Notes: generated by a model not told the origin, from the letters alone. Positions 45,362 to 54,367 are shown, numbered from the stretch's first letter. The stretch: 64,000 bases of DNA from CAWBOV01 sp963790525 (GCA_963790525.1 CAWBOV010000002.1:744001-808000), one strand, 5' to 3'. Numbers and translations are program-made.

Positions 45362-45895
45362 TCATCCGGCGACGTCGTGGAGGTGGTGGACGACGTCGTG
45401 GACGAAGTACCTGCCCAGGGATTCGATCGTGAACTCCGACCCGTTGGAGCGGGTGCCCGGGCGCGTCCACTCATCGGCGGCCACGCCGGCGAACGCCGCT
45501 GCCGCCGCGCCGCCGGTGTCGGTCAGCCCGCGGGAGACCTGGGTCGGGTCCTGGGACCAGTAGGCGGCCTCGCGGGCGGTCTCGTCCTGGTCCCAGTTCG
45601 GGAACGTCGGGTTGTCGGTGCGCTGCATCAGGCTCACGCGTTCGGCGAAGACGCCGAAGACGTCGCGGGTGTGGCAGCCGTACTCCAGCGGCGACCAGAC
45701 GGCGGGCGCCGGGCGCGCGGCGACGTCGTCGCGCACCAGCACCTGCTGCCACCGGGCCACGGCATCGACGACGATGCCGGCGATGTCCTCACGGGCGATC
45801 GTCGCGGCGTCGAACCCGCACTCCGGGCACGGCCGGCTCAGGACCCACGTCCAGTCCTTGTCGTCGGGTTCCGGCGCCGGCGGTGTCTGTTCCAT
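45362..45895 (-). CDS. DinB-like metal-dependent hydrolase family protein
   Basis: A 177-residue four-helix DinB/YfiT-type protein. An N-terminal CPECGFD motif precedes WSPLEYGCHTRDVFGVF with the first metal His, and the other His are in FVHDVVHHLHDV at the C-terminus. Many actinobacterial DinB proteins use bacillithiol- or mycothiol-type thiols, but the substrate is unknown. It stands alone between the antiporter and the flavoprotein. Confidence 0.85.
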   Translation of the reverse strand: MEQTPPAPEPDDKDWTWVLSRPCPECGFDAATIAREDIAGIVVDAVARWQQVLVRDDVAARPAPAVWSPLEYGCHTRDVFGVFAERVSLMQRTDNPTFPNWDQDETAREAAYWSQDPTQVSRGLTDTGGAAAAAFAGVAADEWTRPGTRSNGSEFTIESLGRYFVHDVVHHLHDVAG

Positions 45896-45958
45896 GCGCC
45901 GATCCTAGGATCGCGGCCGGCGCACGAGAGCCCGGTGGCCGGATCTCGACGAAGTCTG

Positions 45959-47914
45959 TCAGTCCAGCGTCCGCGCGAGCTCCCACGCCTGGCGGGTGGC
46001 GAAGGAGAGCCGTCGCGGGGCGTAGGCGTCGCCGAGGCGGTGCACGTCGGGGTGCCGGTCCCGGACCTGGTGGTACAGCGCGTCGTCGGACACCGACCCG
46101 CACGCCAGCACGACCGAGTCGACGCCGTCCAGGCTCCAGCGCCGCCCGCTGTAGGAGTTGGCCAGCCGCACGATCCCCGGCTCGAACCCGACGGCACGCG
46201 TCATCGGGATCAGGCGCACGCCCTCGGCGTCCATACGGGCGAGCATCGACCCGATCGAGTACTTGCCCACCTGGGGGGACGGCGCCGGCGACTGGTACAC
46301 CAGCGTCACCGCGTGCCCGGCACCGGCGAGGTGGTCGGCGACGGCCAGGGGAGCGGCCCGGTCGTCCTCGGCCACCACGACCACCCGCTGCCCGGGCGTG
46401 CGCTCCCCGCGCAGCACGTCGACCGCGCCCATCACGTGCGGCAGCTCGATCCCCGGAACCTCCGGCAAACGGGGCACCGCACCTGTGGCCAGCACGAGCA
46501 GGTCCGCTCCCGCAGCGAGCAGGGCGTCCGCCGTCGCCTCGGTACCCACCTGCACGTCGACGCCCAGCCGGCGCAACCGGTCGGTCTGCCAGTCGATCCA
46601 GTCGGCGTACTGGTGGTTCATCCTGGCCAGCGCGGCGACGGCCAGCTGGCCACCGAGCGCCGCGCCGCGCTCGAGGAGCCGAACCCGGTGCCCCCGTTCG
46701 GCGGAGAGCGCGGCGAACTCCGTCCCGGCGGGACCGGCGCCGACGACGACGATCTCCCGTGACCGGCGGCTGACGGCAGGGCGCGCCACGAACTCCTGGC
46801 CGGCCTGCGGGTTCACCGCGCACGCGAACATGAGCCCCTCGCCGGAGCGCCGGTTGATGCAGTCGTTGACCGCGATGCACGGCCGGATGCCCGCGGGGTC
46901 GCCAGCGCGGAGCTTGCGCACGAGGTGGGGATCGGCGATCGTCGCGCGCGCCATCGCCACCAGGTCGGCGGCGCCCGAGTCCAGGATGCGCGCGGCGACG
47001 TCGGGGTGGACGACCCGACCGGCGTACACGATCGGCAGGTGCGTGGCCCGCCGGACCTGTCCCGCCAGTGGCGCCCACTCGCCCTCGGGGTGCAGCCCGA
47101 TCGGGACGTAGCTGGGCGCACCCCAGTTGCCGCCGATGTCCAGGCTGAAGTAGTCCACGGCACCGGCGGCGGTGAACGCGGCGACGAGCTCGCTGCACCC
47201 GGTGGTGTCGTAGCCGCCCTCGATCAGTTCGTCCAGGCACAGCCGCAGCCCCAGGGTGATCGGCCGGTCCACCCGCTCGCGGATGGCCGCGCAGATCTCG
47301 TGGACGATCCGGGTGCGGCCGTCGAGGTCACCGCCGTAGCCGTCGGTGCGGCGATTGGTCCGCGGGGACAGGAACCACTGCAGGACGTCGTCGTGATTGG
47401 TGTGCAACTCGATGGCGTCGGCCCCGGCGGCGGCGGCGAGGGCGGCCGACTCGCCGTACTCGCGGACCAGCCAGGTGATCTCGTCGCGGTCGAGTTCGTG
47501 CGGGATGGCGTGGTCGAGGTAGCCCGACAGGGTCTGCGACGGGGCGATGGGCATCCCGCCCTGCAGGACCAGCTGCACGCTGGCGTAACCACCGGCGGCG
47601 TGGATGCGCTCCATGAACCGGCCCAGGCGCGCGACGAAGTCGGGGTGGCGGAAGAACCCGGGGCCGTTCGAGCCGATGCCGCTCGGCTCGAAACCCGGGA
47701 TCAGCGGGTTCTGCACGAACATCGGCCCGCCGCCGACCCACTGCATCCCACCGGCGACGCGTTCCAGCCAGTACCGGCAGTGCCGCTCGAACTGCTCCTC
47801 GGTGCCGAGCAACAACCCGCCACCCCCGCTGTGCGGTGGTACGACGAGCCGGTGCTGCAGCGACATCGTCCCGACGCGCAGCGGCCGGAAGATCGCGTCG
47901 GTGGCGGTCGGCAC
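45959..47914 (-). CDS. Old Yellow Enzyme-type NADH:flavin oxidoreductase / 2,4-dienoyl-CoA reductase-like flavoprotein
   Basis: A 651-residue enzyme with an N-terminal FMN TIM barrel (TDAIFRPLRVGTMSLQHRLV, ADAIELHTNHDDVLQWFLSP, VYAGRVVHPDVAARIL) and a C-terminal FAD/NAD domain (VVVGAGPAGTEFAALSAERG). In relatives such as trimethylamine dehydrogenase the [4Fe-4S] ligands read CxxCxxC then Cys 11-12 later. Here the region is CIAVNDCINRRS then FACAVNP, so the second Cys is Val and the cluster may be altered or lost. Substrate is unknown. The GTG start yields VPTATDAIF at the usual place. It may be cotranscribed with the DinB gene. Confidence 0.82.
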   Translation of the reverse strand: MPTATDAIFRPLRVGTMSLQHRLVVPPHSGGGGLLLGTEEQFERHCRYWLERVAGGMQWVGGGPMFVQNPLIPGFEPSGIGSNGPGFFRHPDFVARLGRFMERIHAAGGYASVQLVLQGGMPIAPSQTLSGYLDHAIPHELDRDEITWLVREYGESAALAAAAGADAIELHTNHDDVLQWFLSPRTNRRTDGYGGDLDGRTRIVHEICAAIRERVDRPITLGLRLCLDELIEGGYDTTGCSELVAAFTAAGAVDYFSLDIGGNWGAPSYVPIGLHPEGEWAPLAGQVRRATHLPIVYAGRVVHPDVAARILDSGAADLVAMARATIADPHLVRKLRAGDPAGIRPCIAVNDCINRRSGEGLMFACAVNPQAGQEFVARPAVSRRSREIVVVGAGPAGTEFAALSAERGHRVRLLERGAALGGQLAVAALARMNHQYADWIDWQTDRLRRLGVDVQVGTEATADALLAAGADLLVLATGAVPRLPEVPGIELPHVMGAVDVLRGERTPGQRVVVVAEDDRAAPLAVADHLAGAGHAVTLVYQSPAPSPQVGKYSIGSMLARMDAEGVRLIPMTRAVGFEPGIVRLANSYSGRRWSLDGVDSVVLACGSVSDDALYHQVRDRHPDVHRLGDAYAPRRLSFATRQAWELARTLD

Positions 47915-47939
47915 GGGTGACCCCTCTCGAGGTGGGCGG

Positions 47940-49628
47940 CTACCCCGGCGCCTGGTCGTCCTCGACGGGGAACTCCGGCAGGCTACCGCCCATGAGGTCG
48001 TCGGCGTCGACGATGGTGTACGCGTAGCCCTGCTCGGCCAGGAACCGCTGCCGGTGGGCGGCGTACTCCGCATCCAGGGTGTCGCGGGCGATGACGGTGT
48101 AGAAGTGCGCCTGCCGCTTGTCGGCCTTGGGGCGCAGCACCCGCCCCAGGCGCTGGGCCTCCTCCTGGCGCGAACCGAACGTCCCCGAGATCTGCACGGC
48201 GACGGACGCCTCGGGCAGGTCGATGGAGAAGTTGGCGACCTTGCTCACCACCAGCACCCGCTCCTCGCCGCGCCGGAAGGCGTCGAAGAGCCGTTCCCGC
48301 TCCTTGTTCGGCGTGGAGCCCTGGATGATCGGCGCGCCGTCCAGTTCGGCGGCGACGTCGTCGAGCTGGTCGAGGTAGGCGCCGATCACGAGCACCTGAT
48401 CGTTGGGATGGGTGTCCACGATCGTCTTGATGACCGGGAGCTTGGTACGGGCGGTGGCCGCGAGCTTGTACCGGTCCTCGGGCTCTGCGGTGGCGTAGGA
48501 CATCCGCTCGGCGTCGGTGAGCGTCACCCGCACCTCGGTGCAGTCCGCGGGCGCGATCCAGCCCTGGGTCTCGATGTCGCGCCACGGCGCGTCGTAGCGC
48601 TTGGGGCCGATGAGGGAGAAGACGTCGCCCTCGCGCCCGTCCTCACGCACGAGGGTCGCGGTCAGCCCGAGCCGCCGCCGGGACTGCAGGTCGGCGGTCA
48701 GCCGGAAGATGGGCGCGGGAAGCAGGTGCACCTCGTCGTAGATGATCAGCCCCCAGTCGCGCTCGTCGAAGAGGGCCAGGTGGCGGTACTCGCCGTTGCG
48801 ACGGGTCGTCATGACCTGGTACGTCGCGATGGTGACGGGGCGGATCTCCTTGCGCTCCCCGGAGTACTCGCCGATCTCCTCCTCGGTCAGCGACGTGCGC
48901 GCGATCAGCTCGCGCTTCCACTGCCGGCCGGCCACCGTGTTGGTCACGAGGATCAGCGTCGTCGCCTTCGCCTCGGCCATCGCGGCGGCACCGACGAGGG
49001 TCTTGCCGGCGCCACAGGGCAGCACGACCACCCCTGACCCGCCGGCCCAGAAGTTGGTGACGGCATCGCGCTGGTAGTCGCGCAGGTGCCACGCGGTCTC
49101 GTCCAGGTCGATCGGGTGGGCTTCGCCGTCGACGTAGCCGGCGAGGTCCTCGGCCGGCCAGCCGACCTTCAGCAGCGCCTGCTTGAGCCGCCCGCGCTCG
49201 GACGGGTGCACCAGCACGGTGTCGGCGTCGACCCGCTCACCGAGCATGGGAGCGATCTTCTTCTGGCGCAGCACCTCCTCCAGGACGGCGCGGTCGAGGG
49301 AGATCAGCACCAGGCCGTGGACCGGGTGTTTGGCCAGCTGCAGGCGGCCGTAGCGGTCCATCGTGTCGGCGACGTCGACCAGCAGCGCATGCGGGACGGC
49401 GTAGCGGGAGAACCGGACCAGGGCGTCGACGACCTGCTCGGCGTCGTGGCCCGCGGCCCGCGCGTTCCACAGGCCGAGCGGCGTGAGGCGGTAGGTGTGG
49501 ACGTGTTCGGGCGAGCGTTCGAGCTCGGCGAAGGGCGCGATGGAGGCACGTGCCTCGCCGGCGAGGGGGTGATCCACCTCGAGTAGAAGGGTCTTGTCTG
49601 ACTGGACGATCAGCGGTCCGTCGTTCAT
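47940..49628 (-). CDS. DNA repair helicase, XPB family
   Basis: A 562-residue superfamily 2 helicase. The N-terminal damage-recognition part starts MNDGPLIVQSDKTLLLEV. Helicase motifs are Walker A LPCGAGKTLVGAAAM, DEVH box IIYDEVHLLPAP, LGLTATLVREDG, and motif VI QRLGRVLRPKAD. Bacterial XPB homologues unwind DNA with 3'-5' polarity. The XPB-N-terminal-domain protein encoded at 50.8-53.2 kb on the same strand is its usual neighbour, here separated by the FKBP and toxin-antitoxin genes. A second in-frame ATG 9 bases earlier is possible. Confidence 0.93.
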   Translation of the reverse strand: MNDGPLIVQSDKTLLLEVDHPLAGEARASIAPFAELERSPEHVHTYRLTPLGLWNARAAGHDAEQVVDALVRFSRYAVPHALLVDVADTMDRYGRLQLAKHPVHGLVLISLDRAVLEEVLRQKKIAPMLGERVDADTVLVHPSERGRLKQALLKVGWPAEDLAGYVDGEAHPIDLDETAWHLRDYQRDAVTNFWAGGSGVVVLPCGAGKTLVGAAAMAEAKATTLILVTNTVAGRQWKRELIARTSLTEEEIGEYSGERKEIRPVTIATYQVMTTRRNGEYRHLALFDERDWGLIIYDEVHLLPAPIFRLTADLQSRRRLGLTATLVREDGREGDVFSLIGPKRYDAPWRDIETQGWIAPADCTEVRVTLTDAERMSYATAEPEDRYKLAATARTKLPVIKTIVDTHPNDQVLVIGAYLDQLDDVAAELDGAPIIQGSTPNKERERLFDAFRRGEERVLVVSKVANFSIDLPEASVAVQISGTFGSRQEEAQRLGRVLRPKADKRQAHFYTVIARDTLDAEYAAHRQRFLAEQGYAYTIVDADDLMGGSLPEFPVEDDQAPG

Positions 49629-49712
49629 CCGATCCATTCTTCCAGGGCCGGCCTCCGTTGGGTAACCGGAGGACATGACCCGGCCGTCGGGGGCGTGCTG
49701 TTGGATGTGGGT

Positions 49713-50075
49713 ATGACATCCAAACCAGTCGTTGAATTCCCGGGCGGCGACGCCCCCGCCGATCTGCTCATCGAGGATCTCGTCGTCGGCGAGGGCGCCG
49801 AGGCGGTCGCCGGTGCCAAGGTCGAGGTCCACTACGTCGGCGTCGAGTTCGACTCGGGCGCGGAGTTCGACTCCTCGTGGAACCGCGGCCAGTCGATCGA
49901 GTTCCCGCTCCGCGGCCTGATCCAGGGCTGGCAGGACGGCATCCCGGGGATGAAGGTCGGCGGTCGCCGCCAGCTCACCATCCCGCCGGAACTCGCCTAC
50001 GGACCGGCCGGCGGCGGGCACCAGCTCTCCGGCAAGACGCTGGTCTTCGTCATCGACCTGCTGGGCGTCAGCTGA
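49713..50075 (+). CDS. FKBP-type peptidyl-prolyl cis-trans isomerase
   Basis: A 120-residue single-domain FKBP: LIEDLVVGEGAEAVAGAKVE, VEVHYVGVEFDSGAEFDSSW, LIQGWQDGIPGMKVGGRRQL and IPPELAYGPAGGGHQL give the full active-site set (Tyr, Phe, Asp, Trp, Tyr). There is no signal peptide, so it acts in the cytoplasm on proline isomerisation during folding. It is divergent from the XPB helicase gene and convergent with the antitoxin gene. Confidence 0.95.
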   Translation: MTSKPVVEFPGGDAPADLLIEDLVVGEGAEAVAGAKVEVHYVGVEFDSGAEFDSSWNRGQSIEFPLRGLIQGWQDGIPGMKVGGRRQLTIPPELAYGPAGGGHQLSGKTLVFVIDLLGVS

Positions 50076-50105
50076 CCTCGTCCGGCCTCAGGACGCGCGA
50101 GGTTC

Positions 50106-50405
50106 TCAGGCGACGTCGGCGCGGAGTGTGACCTGGACGGTCAGTTCGGCGTCGAGGGCCTGTGCGAGACGGTCGAGCACCGGCAGGCTGGGGACGGTGC
50201 CGCCGGCCTCGAACCGGGCCACCGCGGATTGGGTCATGCCGGCCGCGCCCGCCAACTGCGCCTGAGTCCAGCCGCGCTGTTCACGCAGGCCGCGCACAGT
50301 GCGGCCGAGTTCGAAGGCGAGCTTCGCCGCGTGGTATGCCTCCGGAGCGCCGGGCTCGCTCATACGCTGGTCGCGCAGGGTATCCCAAGTGGTGCGCTCG
50401 CTCAT
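50106..50405 (-). CDS. XRE family antitoxin of a HigBA-like pair
   Basis: A 99-residue protein with a helix-turn-helix (GWTQAQLAGAAGMTQSAVAR, then FEAGGTVPSLPVLDRLAQAL). In HigBA modules of this order the antitoxin gene follows the toxin gene and binds the toxin as well as its own operator. The ATG sits in an ATGA overlap with the stop that the toxin would have after correcting a one-base deletion. Confidence 0.8.
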   Translation of the reverse strand: MSERTTWDTLRDQRMSEPGAPEAYHAAKLAFELGRTVRGLREQRGWTQAQLAGAAGMTQSAVARFEAGGTVPSLPVLDRLAQALDAELTVQVTLRADVA

Positions 50406-50751
50406 TGCTCGTCCTCCACGATGTGCTCGTGTCTGCGATGCACCTGGCCAGCGCCCGCTTGGCTCGCTCGACTTCGCGCTCCTCCCGCATCCGGGTCTTG
50501 GTGAATACCGTCAGCAGAACGATCCGCCGGCCAGAGGCGATCCAGTACGTTATTCGCACCGACTGTCGGTCCAGGTGAAACCGCAATTCGCGCAATTTGC
50601 CATCCAGCTGCCGCGTGTACGGCTCGCCCAACAGCGCTCCCTCATCGGCCAACAGGTCGATGTAGAACGCCGCCGTTGCGAACCGGGCCGTGGGCAGTTG
50701 CTCGAGCCAGTCCCGGACCTCCGGTTCCAACTCGACGGTACCCCAGGTCAT
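50402..50751 (-). pseudogene. RelE/HigB-type toxin with probable one-base deletion near its 3' end
   Basis: The reading frame from MTWGTVELEPEVRDWLEQLP covers the RelE/HigB fold: FYIDLLADEGALLGEPYTRQ, LRELRFHLDRQSVRITYWIA, RRIVLLTVFTKTRMREEREV. Near 50432 the frame should shift by one base: in the other frame the codons read EHIVEDEQ and stop exactly in ATGA with the antitoxin ATG, the normal HigBA junction. As given, translation runs 40 residues into the antitoxin in the wrong frame. Total length is one base short of 117 codons. The toxin would cleave mRNA on the ribosome. Confidence 0.75.
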
Positions 50752-50785
50752 AGCGCTGATGCTATAGGGCTGACCTCGTCCGGCC

Positions 50786-53173
50786 TCAGGACGACTCGAG
50801 GACGTTCACCTCGGTGATCCGGTGCAGGGGGATGCTGCGGAAGTCGCCGGAGTCGTCGTCGTGCCCGCGCAGGAAGCCGCCCCCCAGTGACAGCGGCGCG
50901 ATGATCTTGGTGATGGCGGTCCCGGCCGTGTCCACGTAGGCCACCCAGACCCGCTGATCGCCGCGGATCGCCTGGCGCAGGACACCGAGCGTGCTCGCCG
51001 ACGTCACGCCCGGGATGTCCTGCGACACGGTGACCTTGTGCGCGGTCCGGGACATCTCGTCGCCCAGGCGCATGCGCCGGATGGCGTCGGCGAACTGCTC
51101 CTCGCGCAGGGACGCCGACGGCACGTTGCGGGCCGACTCCGGCCTGCGCGGACGGGCGCGGGGTGGGGTGTCGCCCGCCGTCACCGTCAGGCCGTCGGCG
51201 TTCTCGGCCGCCGGGGCATAGCCGGCCTCGCGGAGCACCTCGAGCACCCGTTTCGCCGGCGCGGTGCTGAGGACCACGGTCGGCGCGACCCGGTGCCAGC
51301 CCAGGGCGGCCGTCGCCCGGTCACCGAGCACGCGGTCGAGCAGGGCCGTGTCCTCGCACCGCAGGTAGGACGTCGCGCTGCCCGAGCGGAGGACTCCGTA
51401 ACGGCGGACCAGGTCGTCGACCAGGTAGGCGAGCGCCTGGGGGACCGGCGTGCGCGAGCGGGAGGCGAACAGCGCGTGGATGTCGGCGGCGGTGCGCCCG
51501 GCGTCCAGCGCGCGGCGCAGCGAGGTCTCGGTGATGCGGTAGACGCTGGCTCCTCCGGCGGACTCCAGATCGGCGACGAGGGCCACCTCCCGTGCCAGCC
51601 CGGCGGTCGGCGGCCCCGGGACGACCAGCGTCAGGTCCGGCTGCAGCAGGAACTCCGCGACCGGAGCCGGCATCGCCGCCGAGAGCAGATTGGCCGCCTC
51701 GCCCGGTGATCCGGCCAGGATGGCGCGCCCGAAGGACGTCAGGCCACCGCCCCCGGTGAAACCGAGCAGTTCCGCCTCGGCCAGGACCGCGGCCGCGGCC
51801 GCCCGCTGCGCGCGGGCCCGTCGCGGCATCCGCCACGCGAGGTAGGTCAGGACGTCCTCGGCCGGGCCGATCCCGCCCTCCGGCGAGGTCGCGAGGACGT
51901 GCAGGATCTCCGCGCGCAGCGCCGGCGCGGCCGAGCGCTCGACCTCGTAGGACAGCGCCGCACGAGTCTTGCCACGGTCGTCGCGCTCGCCGATCAGGTG
52001 CGGCTGGCGGGTCATCGTCCGCCAGGCCTGGGCCAGCCGAACCCAGCGCACCGACGGGTCCCGCGGGGCCCAGCTGTCGTAGTCGGTCGTAGGCAGCCAC
52101 GGCACGTCGGGCGCGGTCGGCGCCGAGATGAGATCGGCGGCGTTGGCCACCTCCAGGAGCAGGCCGGTGTACGCCTCGTCGATGCCGAGATCGCGGGCGG
52201 TCCGGCGCAGGTCGCGCACCCCCAGCCCACCCGAGCGCAGCTGCCCGGGCGGATCGTCGGACCACGCCGTGACGAGGGCGTCGACCAGGCGCAGCAGCTC
52301 CAGCACCGCCACGGTGGCGGTGTCGTCGATCGCGGCCGGCTCGCGACGGGCCGGGAACAGCGCCGGAGGCTGCGGCGAGACCGCGCCGAGCAGGTTCGGG
52401 CGTCGCAGCAGCGCGCCGACCTCACGCGGGAGCTCGACGGCGGCCGGACCGATCGGGACCAGCAGCCCGTGCATGATCAGCTCGGCCGCCGCGGCATCGT
52501 CGACCGACTGGGTGTCGCCCGGACGCGGGGAGCTGCCGAAACCGGGGAGCGTGCCGATCGGGGGACCGGCGGCCAGCCGGTGCAGGAGTGCCTGCGCCGG
52601 TTCGCTGCGCTCGGCGACGAGCTTCTCGAGCAGCCCGTCGTCGGCCAGCACCCGCGCGACCGCCTCGCCCGCGTCGGGCTGGATCGCCGGTTCGAGCCCG
52701 AGCGCGGCCAGCACGGGCGCCAGCGCCGTCGTCGGCGCGTTGGTCAGCAGATCCTCGGCGGGCTGACCGAGCCCGGCGGGGAACGGTCCGAGCAGGTCGA
52801 GCACCGGACCGGCGAGGTGCGGACGCGCGGGGTCACCCCAGATCAGGGCGCGGTCGAACAGCCGCTCGAAGGCTTCGGCCACAGCCGTCCCGGTCACGGG
52901 GTCGGCCGCGTCCGGGCCACCGAACGCGCCGAACACGACCTCGACCGAGGCGTTGTCGAAGAGGGCGATCGCCTCGAGCACGCGCAGCGCGAACGCGTCC
53001 AGGGAGTCGATCGCGCGGGCCACCGAGGAGCGGACACCGATGCGGTTGGCCAGGGTGACCAGATCGGCGGGAGCGGGCGCGGCGAGGTCAGGCCGCAGGT
53101 GCAGCAGGACGGCGAGTTGGTCGTCGCTGCGCTCGCGCAGCCAGCTCGTGAGAGTGGACGACGGGGCAGTCAG
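50786..53173 (-). CDS. Helicase-associated protein with XPB/Ssl2 N-terminal-type domain
   Basis: A long Ala/Leu/Arg-rich protein (795 residues from a CTG, 745 from the next GTG). Helical winged-helix repeats fill most of it; the N-terminal region has LTSWLRERSDDQLAVLLHLR and the C-terminal region RVWVAYVDTAGTAITKIIAP then HRITEVNVLESS, a WYL-like strand pattern. The family is a common partner of bacterial XPB. The CTG at 53173 overlaps the stop of the 62-residue gene (CTGA) and keeps the conserved LRERSDDQL block, so I prefer it, but no ATG or GTG is available there. Function in repair is inferred. Confidence 0.75.
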   Translation of the reverse strand: MTAPSSTLTSWLRERSDDQLAVLLHLRPDLAAPAPADLVTLANRIGVRSSVARAIDSLDAFALRVLEAIALFDNASVEVVFGAFGGPDAADPVTGTAVAEAFERLFDRALIWGDPARPHLAGPVLDLLGPFPAGLGQPAEDLLTNAPTTALAPVLAALGLEPAIQPDAGEAVARVLADDGLLEKLVAERSEPAQALLHRLAAGPPIGTLPGFGSSPRPGDTQSVDDAAAAELIMHGLLVPIGPAAVELPREVGALLRRPNLLGAVSPQPPALFPARREPAAIDDTATVAVLELLRLVDALVTAWSDDPPGQLRSGGLGVRDLRRTARDLGIDEAYTGLLLEVANAADLISAPTAPDVPWLPTTDYDSWAPRDPSVRWVRLAQAWRTMTRQPHLIGERDDRGKTRAALSYEVERSAAPALRAEILHVLATSPEGGIGPAEDVLTYLAWRMPRRARAQRAAAAAVLAEAELLGFTGGGGLTSFGRAILAGSPGEAANLLSAAMPAPVAEFLLQPDLTLVVPGPPTAGLAREVALVADLESAGGASVYRITETSLRRALDAGRTAADIHALFASRSRTPVPQALAYLVDDLVRRYGVLRSGSATSYLRCEDTALLDRVLGDRATAALGWHRVAPTVVLSTAPAKRVLEVLREAGYAPAAENADGLTVTAGDTPPRARPRRPESARNVPSASLREEQFADAIRRMRLGDEMSRTAHKVTVSQDIPGVTSASTLGVLRQAIRGDQRVWVAYVDTAGTAITKIIAPLSLGGGFLRGHDDDSGDFRSIPLHRITEVNVLESS

Positions 53174-53358
53174 CGGTTCGGACGGTCCGCGGCCGTCGGG
53201 TGGCTGTACTTCAGGTGGGTCACCGGGATCGGGAACTCGACGTCGTCACCGAACGGCGACTGGGCGCCGGTGTGCTCGGCGGTGAACTCCGAGACGGCCA
53301 ACTCCGGAAACGTCGTCGGCCAGCTCTCCTCGGGGTGCTTCGGCGGCTTTCCTGCCAT
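53170..53358 (-). CDS. Small conserved protein upstream of helicase-associated gene
   Basis: A 62-residue acidic/Pro-rich protein: MAGKPPKHPEESWPTTFPEL, VSEFTAEHTGAQSPFGDDVE, FPIPVTHLKYSHPTAADRP. I do not know its function. Its stop codon overlaps the proposed CTG start of the downstream gene by two bases, which suggests coupled translation. Confidence 0.65.
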   Translation of the reverse strand: MAGKPPKHPEESWPTTFPELAVSEFTAEHTGAQSPFGDDVEFPIPVTHLKYSHPTAADRPNR

Positions 53359-53454
53359 CCTCGCTCGCCACCCTTCCCACTCCGGTCGCAGGCGGTGAAC
53401 GCCTGGACGAAAAATCGATCAGGTCAGAGTGTGCCATGCCGATACCGTAGGGGG

Positions 53455-54105
53455 GTGACGTCACGACTGGTCTCACTGAACATCGCCACCGCCGAGCAGG
53501 TGCTCACCGGTGCCTGGACGGGACGCAAGAAGCGCTCCGGGATCGGCAAACGCCCGGTGCCCGGGCGGCTGACCACCGGAGCCGAGCAGCTGTCGGGTGA
53601 CTCGATCTGCGATCTGGACAACCACGGCGGCCGCGATCAGGCCGTCTACGCCTACGCCGCCGAGGACGCGCTGTGGTGGAGCGGTGAGCTGGGCCGCGAG
53701 GTCGGACCGGGAGCGTTCGGGGAGAACTTCACCACGTCCGGCATCGATGTGACCGCCGCCGTCATCGGCGAGATCTGGGCGATCGGCACCGCGCAGTTCG
53801 AGGTGAGCTGCCCCCGCATCCCGTGCCGGGTGTTCGCCGGCTTCTGGGACGTACCGAATCTCATCAAGTGGTTCACCGAGGTCGGGCGCCCCGGCGCGTA
53901 CCTGCGCATCCACACGCCGGGGGAGGTGGGCGCCGGCGACGCCATCGAGGTCGTGCACCGCCCGGCGCACGGCGTCACCATCGACGAGACGTTCCGGGCC
54001 CTGACCGGCGACCACTCGCTGGCCTCGCGGCTGCTGGCCGCTCCCGAGCTCCCCGCCGAGTCGCACGCCCGGGCCAGGACCTGGCTCGCGCAGGCACCGG
54101 CCTGA
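53455..54105 (+). CDS. MOSC domain protein
   Basis: A 216-residue MOSC-fold protein: ICDLDNHGGRDQAVYAYAAE, GAFGENFTTSGIDVTAAVIG and the conserved Cys in CPRIPCRVFAGFW. MOSC domains bind molybdenum cofactor and carry sulfur; standalone versions reduce N-hydroxylated compounds or are YiiM-like. The GTG start gives VTSRLVSLNIA. It is divergent from the small gene/helicase-associated pair. Confidence 0.88.
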   Translation: MTSRLVSLNIATAEQVLTGAWTGRKKRSGIGKRPVPGRLTTGAEQLSGDSICDLDNHGGRDQAVYAYAAEDALWWSGELGREVGPGAFGENFTTSGIDVTAAVIGEIWAIGTAQFEVSCPRIPCRVFAGFWDVPNLIKWFTEVGRPGAYLRIHTPGEVGAGDAIEVVHRPAHGVTIDETFRALTGDHSLASRLLAAPELPAESHARARTWLAQAPA

Positions 54106-54115
54106 TCGGCGGCAG

Positions 54116-54367
54116 TCAGTGCCCGCCGCTGCGGCGCAGGGCCTCGCGCTGGGTCGAGCGCCCGGCGCGGACGAGCCCCCACACGGCGAGCCCGAACCCC
54201 AGCGGCGCCAGCATGCAGATCAGGTTCTGCCACACGGGACGGTTGTCGACGCCGTCCACGTAGCCCGCGAACGTCACCACGATCGCCAGCACCCCGACCG
54301 CGAACAGGACGAGGCCGACGCGGATCAGGCCGTAGCCCGGCCCCCGCTCCTTCGATTCGCCCGACAT
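54116..54367 (-). CDS. Small membrane protein
   Basis: An 83-residue protein with two membrane segments (LIRVGLVLFAVGVLAIVVTF and LICMLAPLGFGLAVWGLVRA) separated by VDGVDNRPVWQN, with a Lys/Arg-rich C-terminal tail. Two-span proteins with this W-Q-N loop are widespread in actinobacteria without a known role. It ends 10 bases from the convergent MOSC gene and faces the cold-shock-like gene. Confidence 0.75.
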   Translation of the reverse strand: MSGESKERGPGYGLIRVGLVLFAVGVLAIVVTFAGYVDGVDNRPVWQNLICMLAPLGFGLAVWGLVRAGRSTQREALRRSGGH

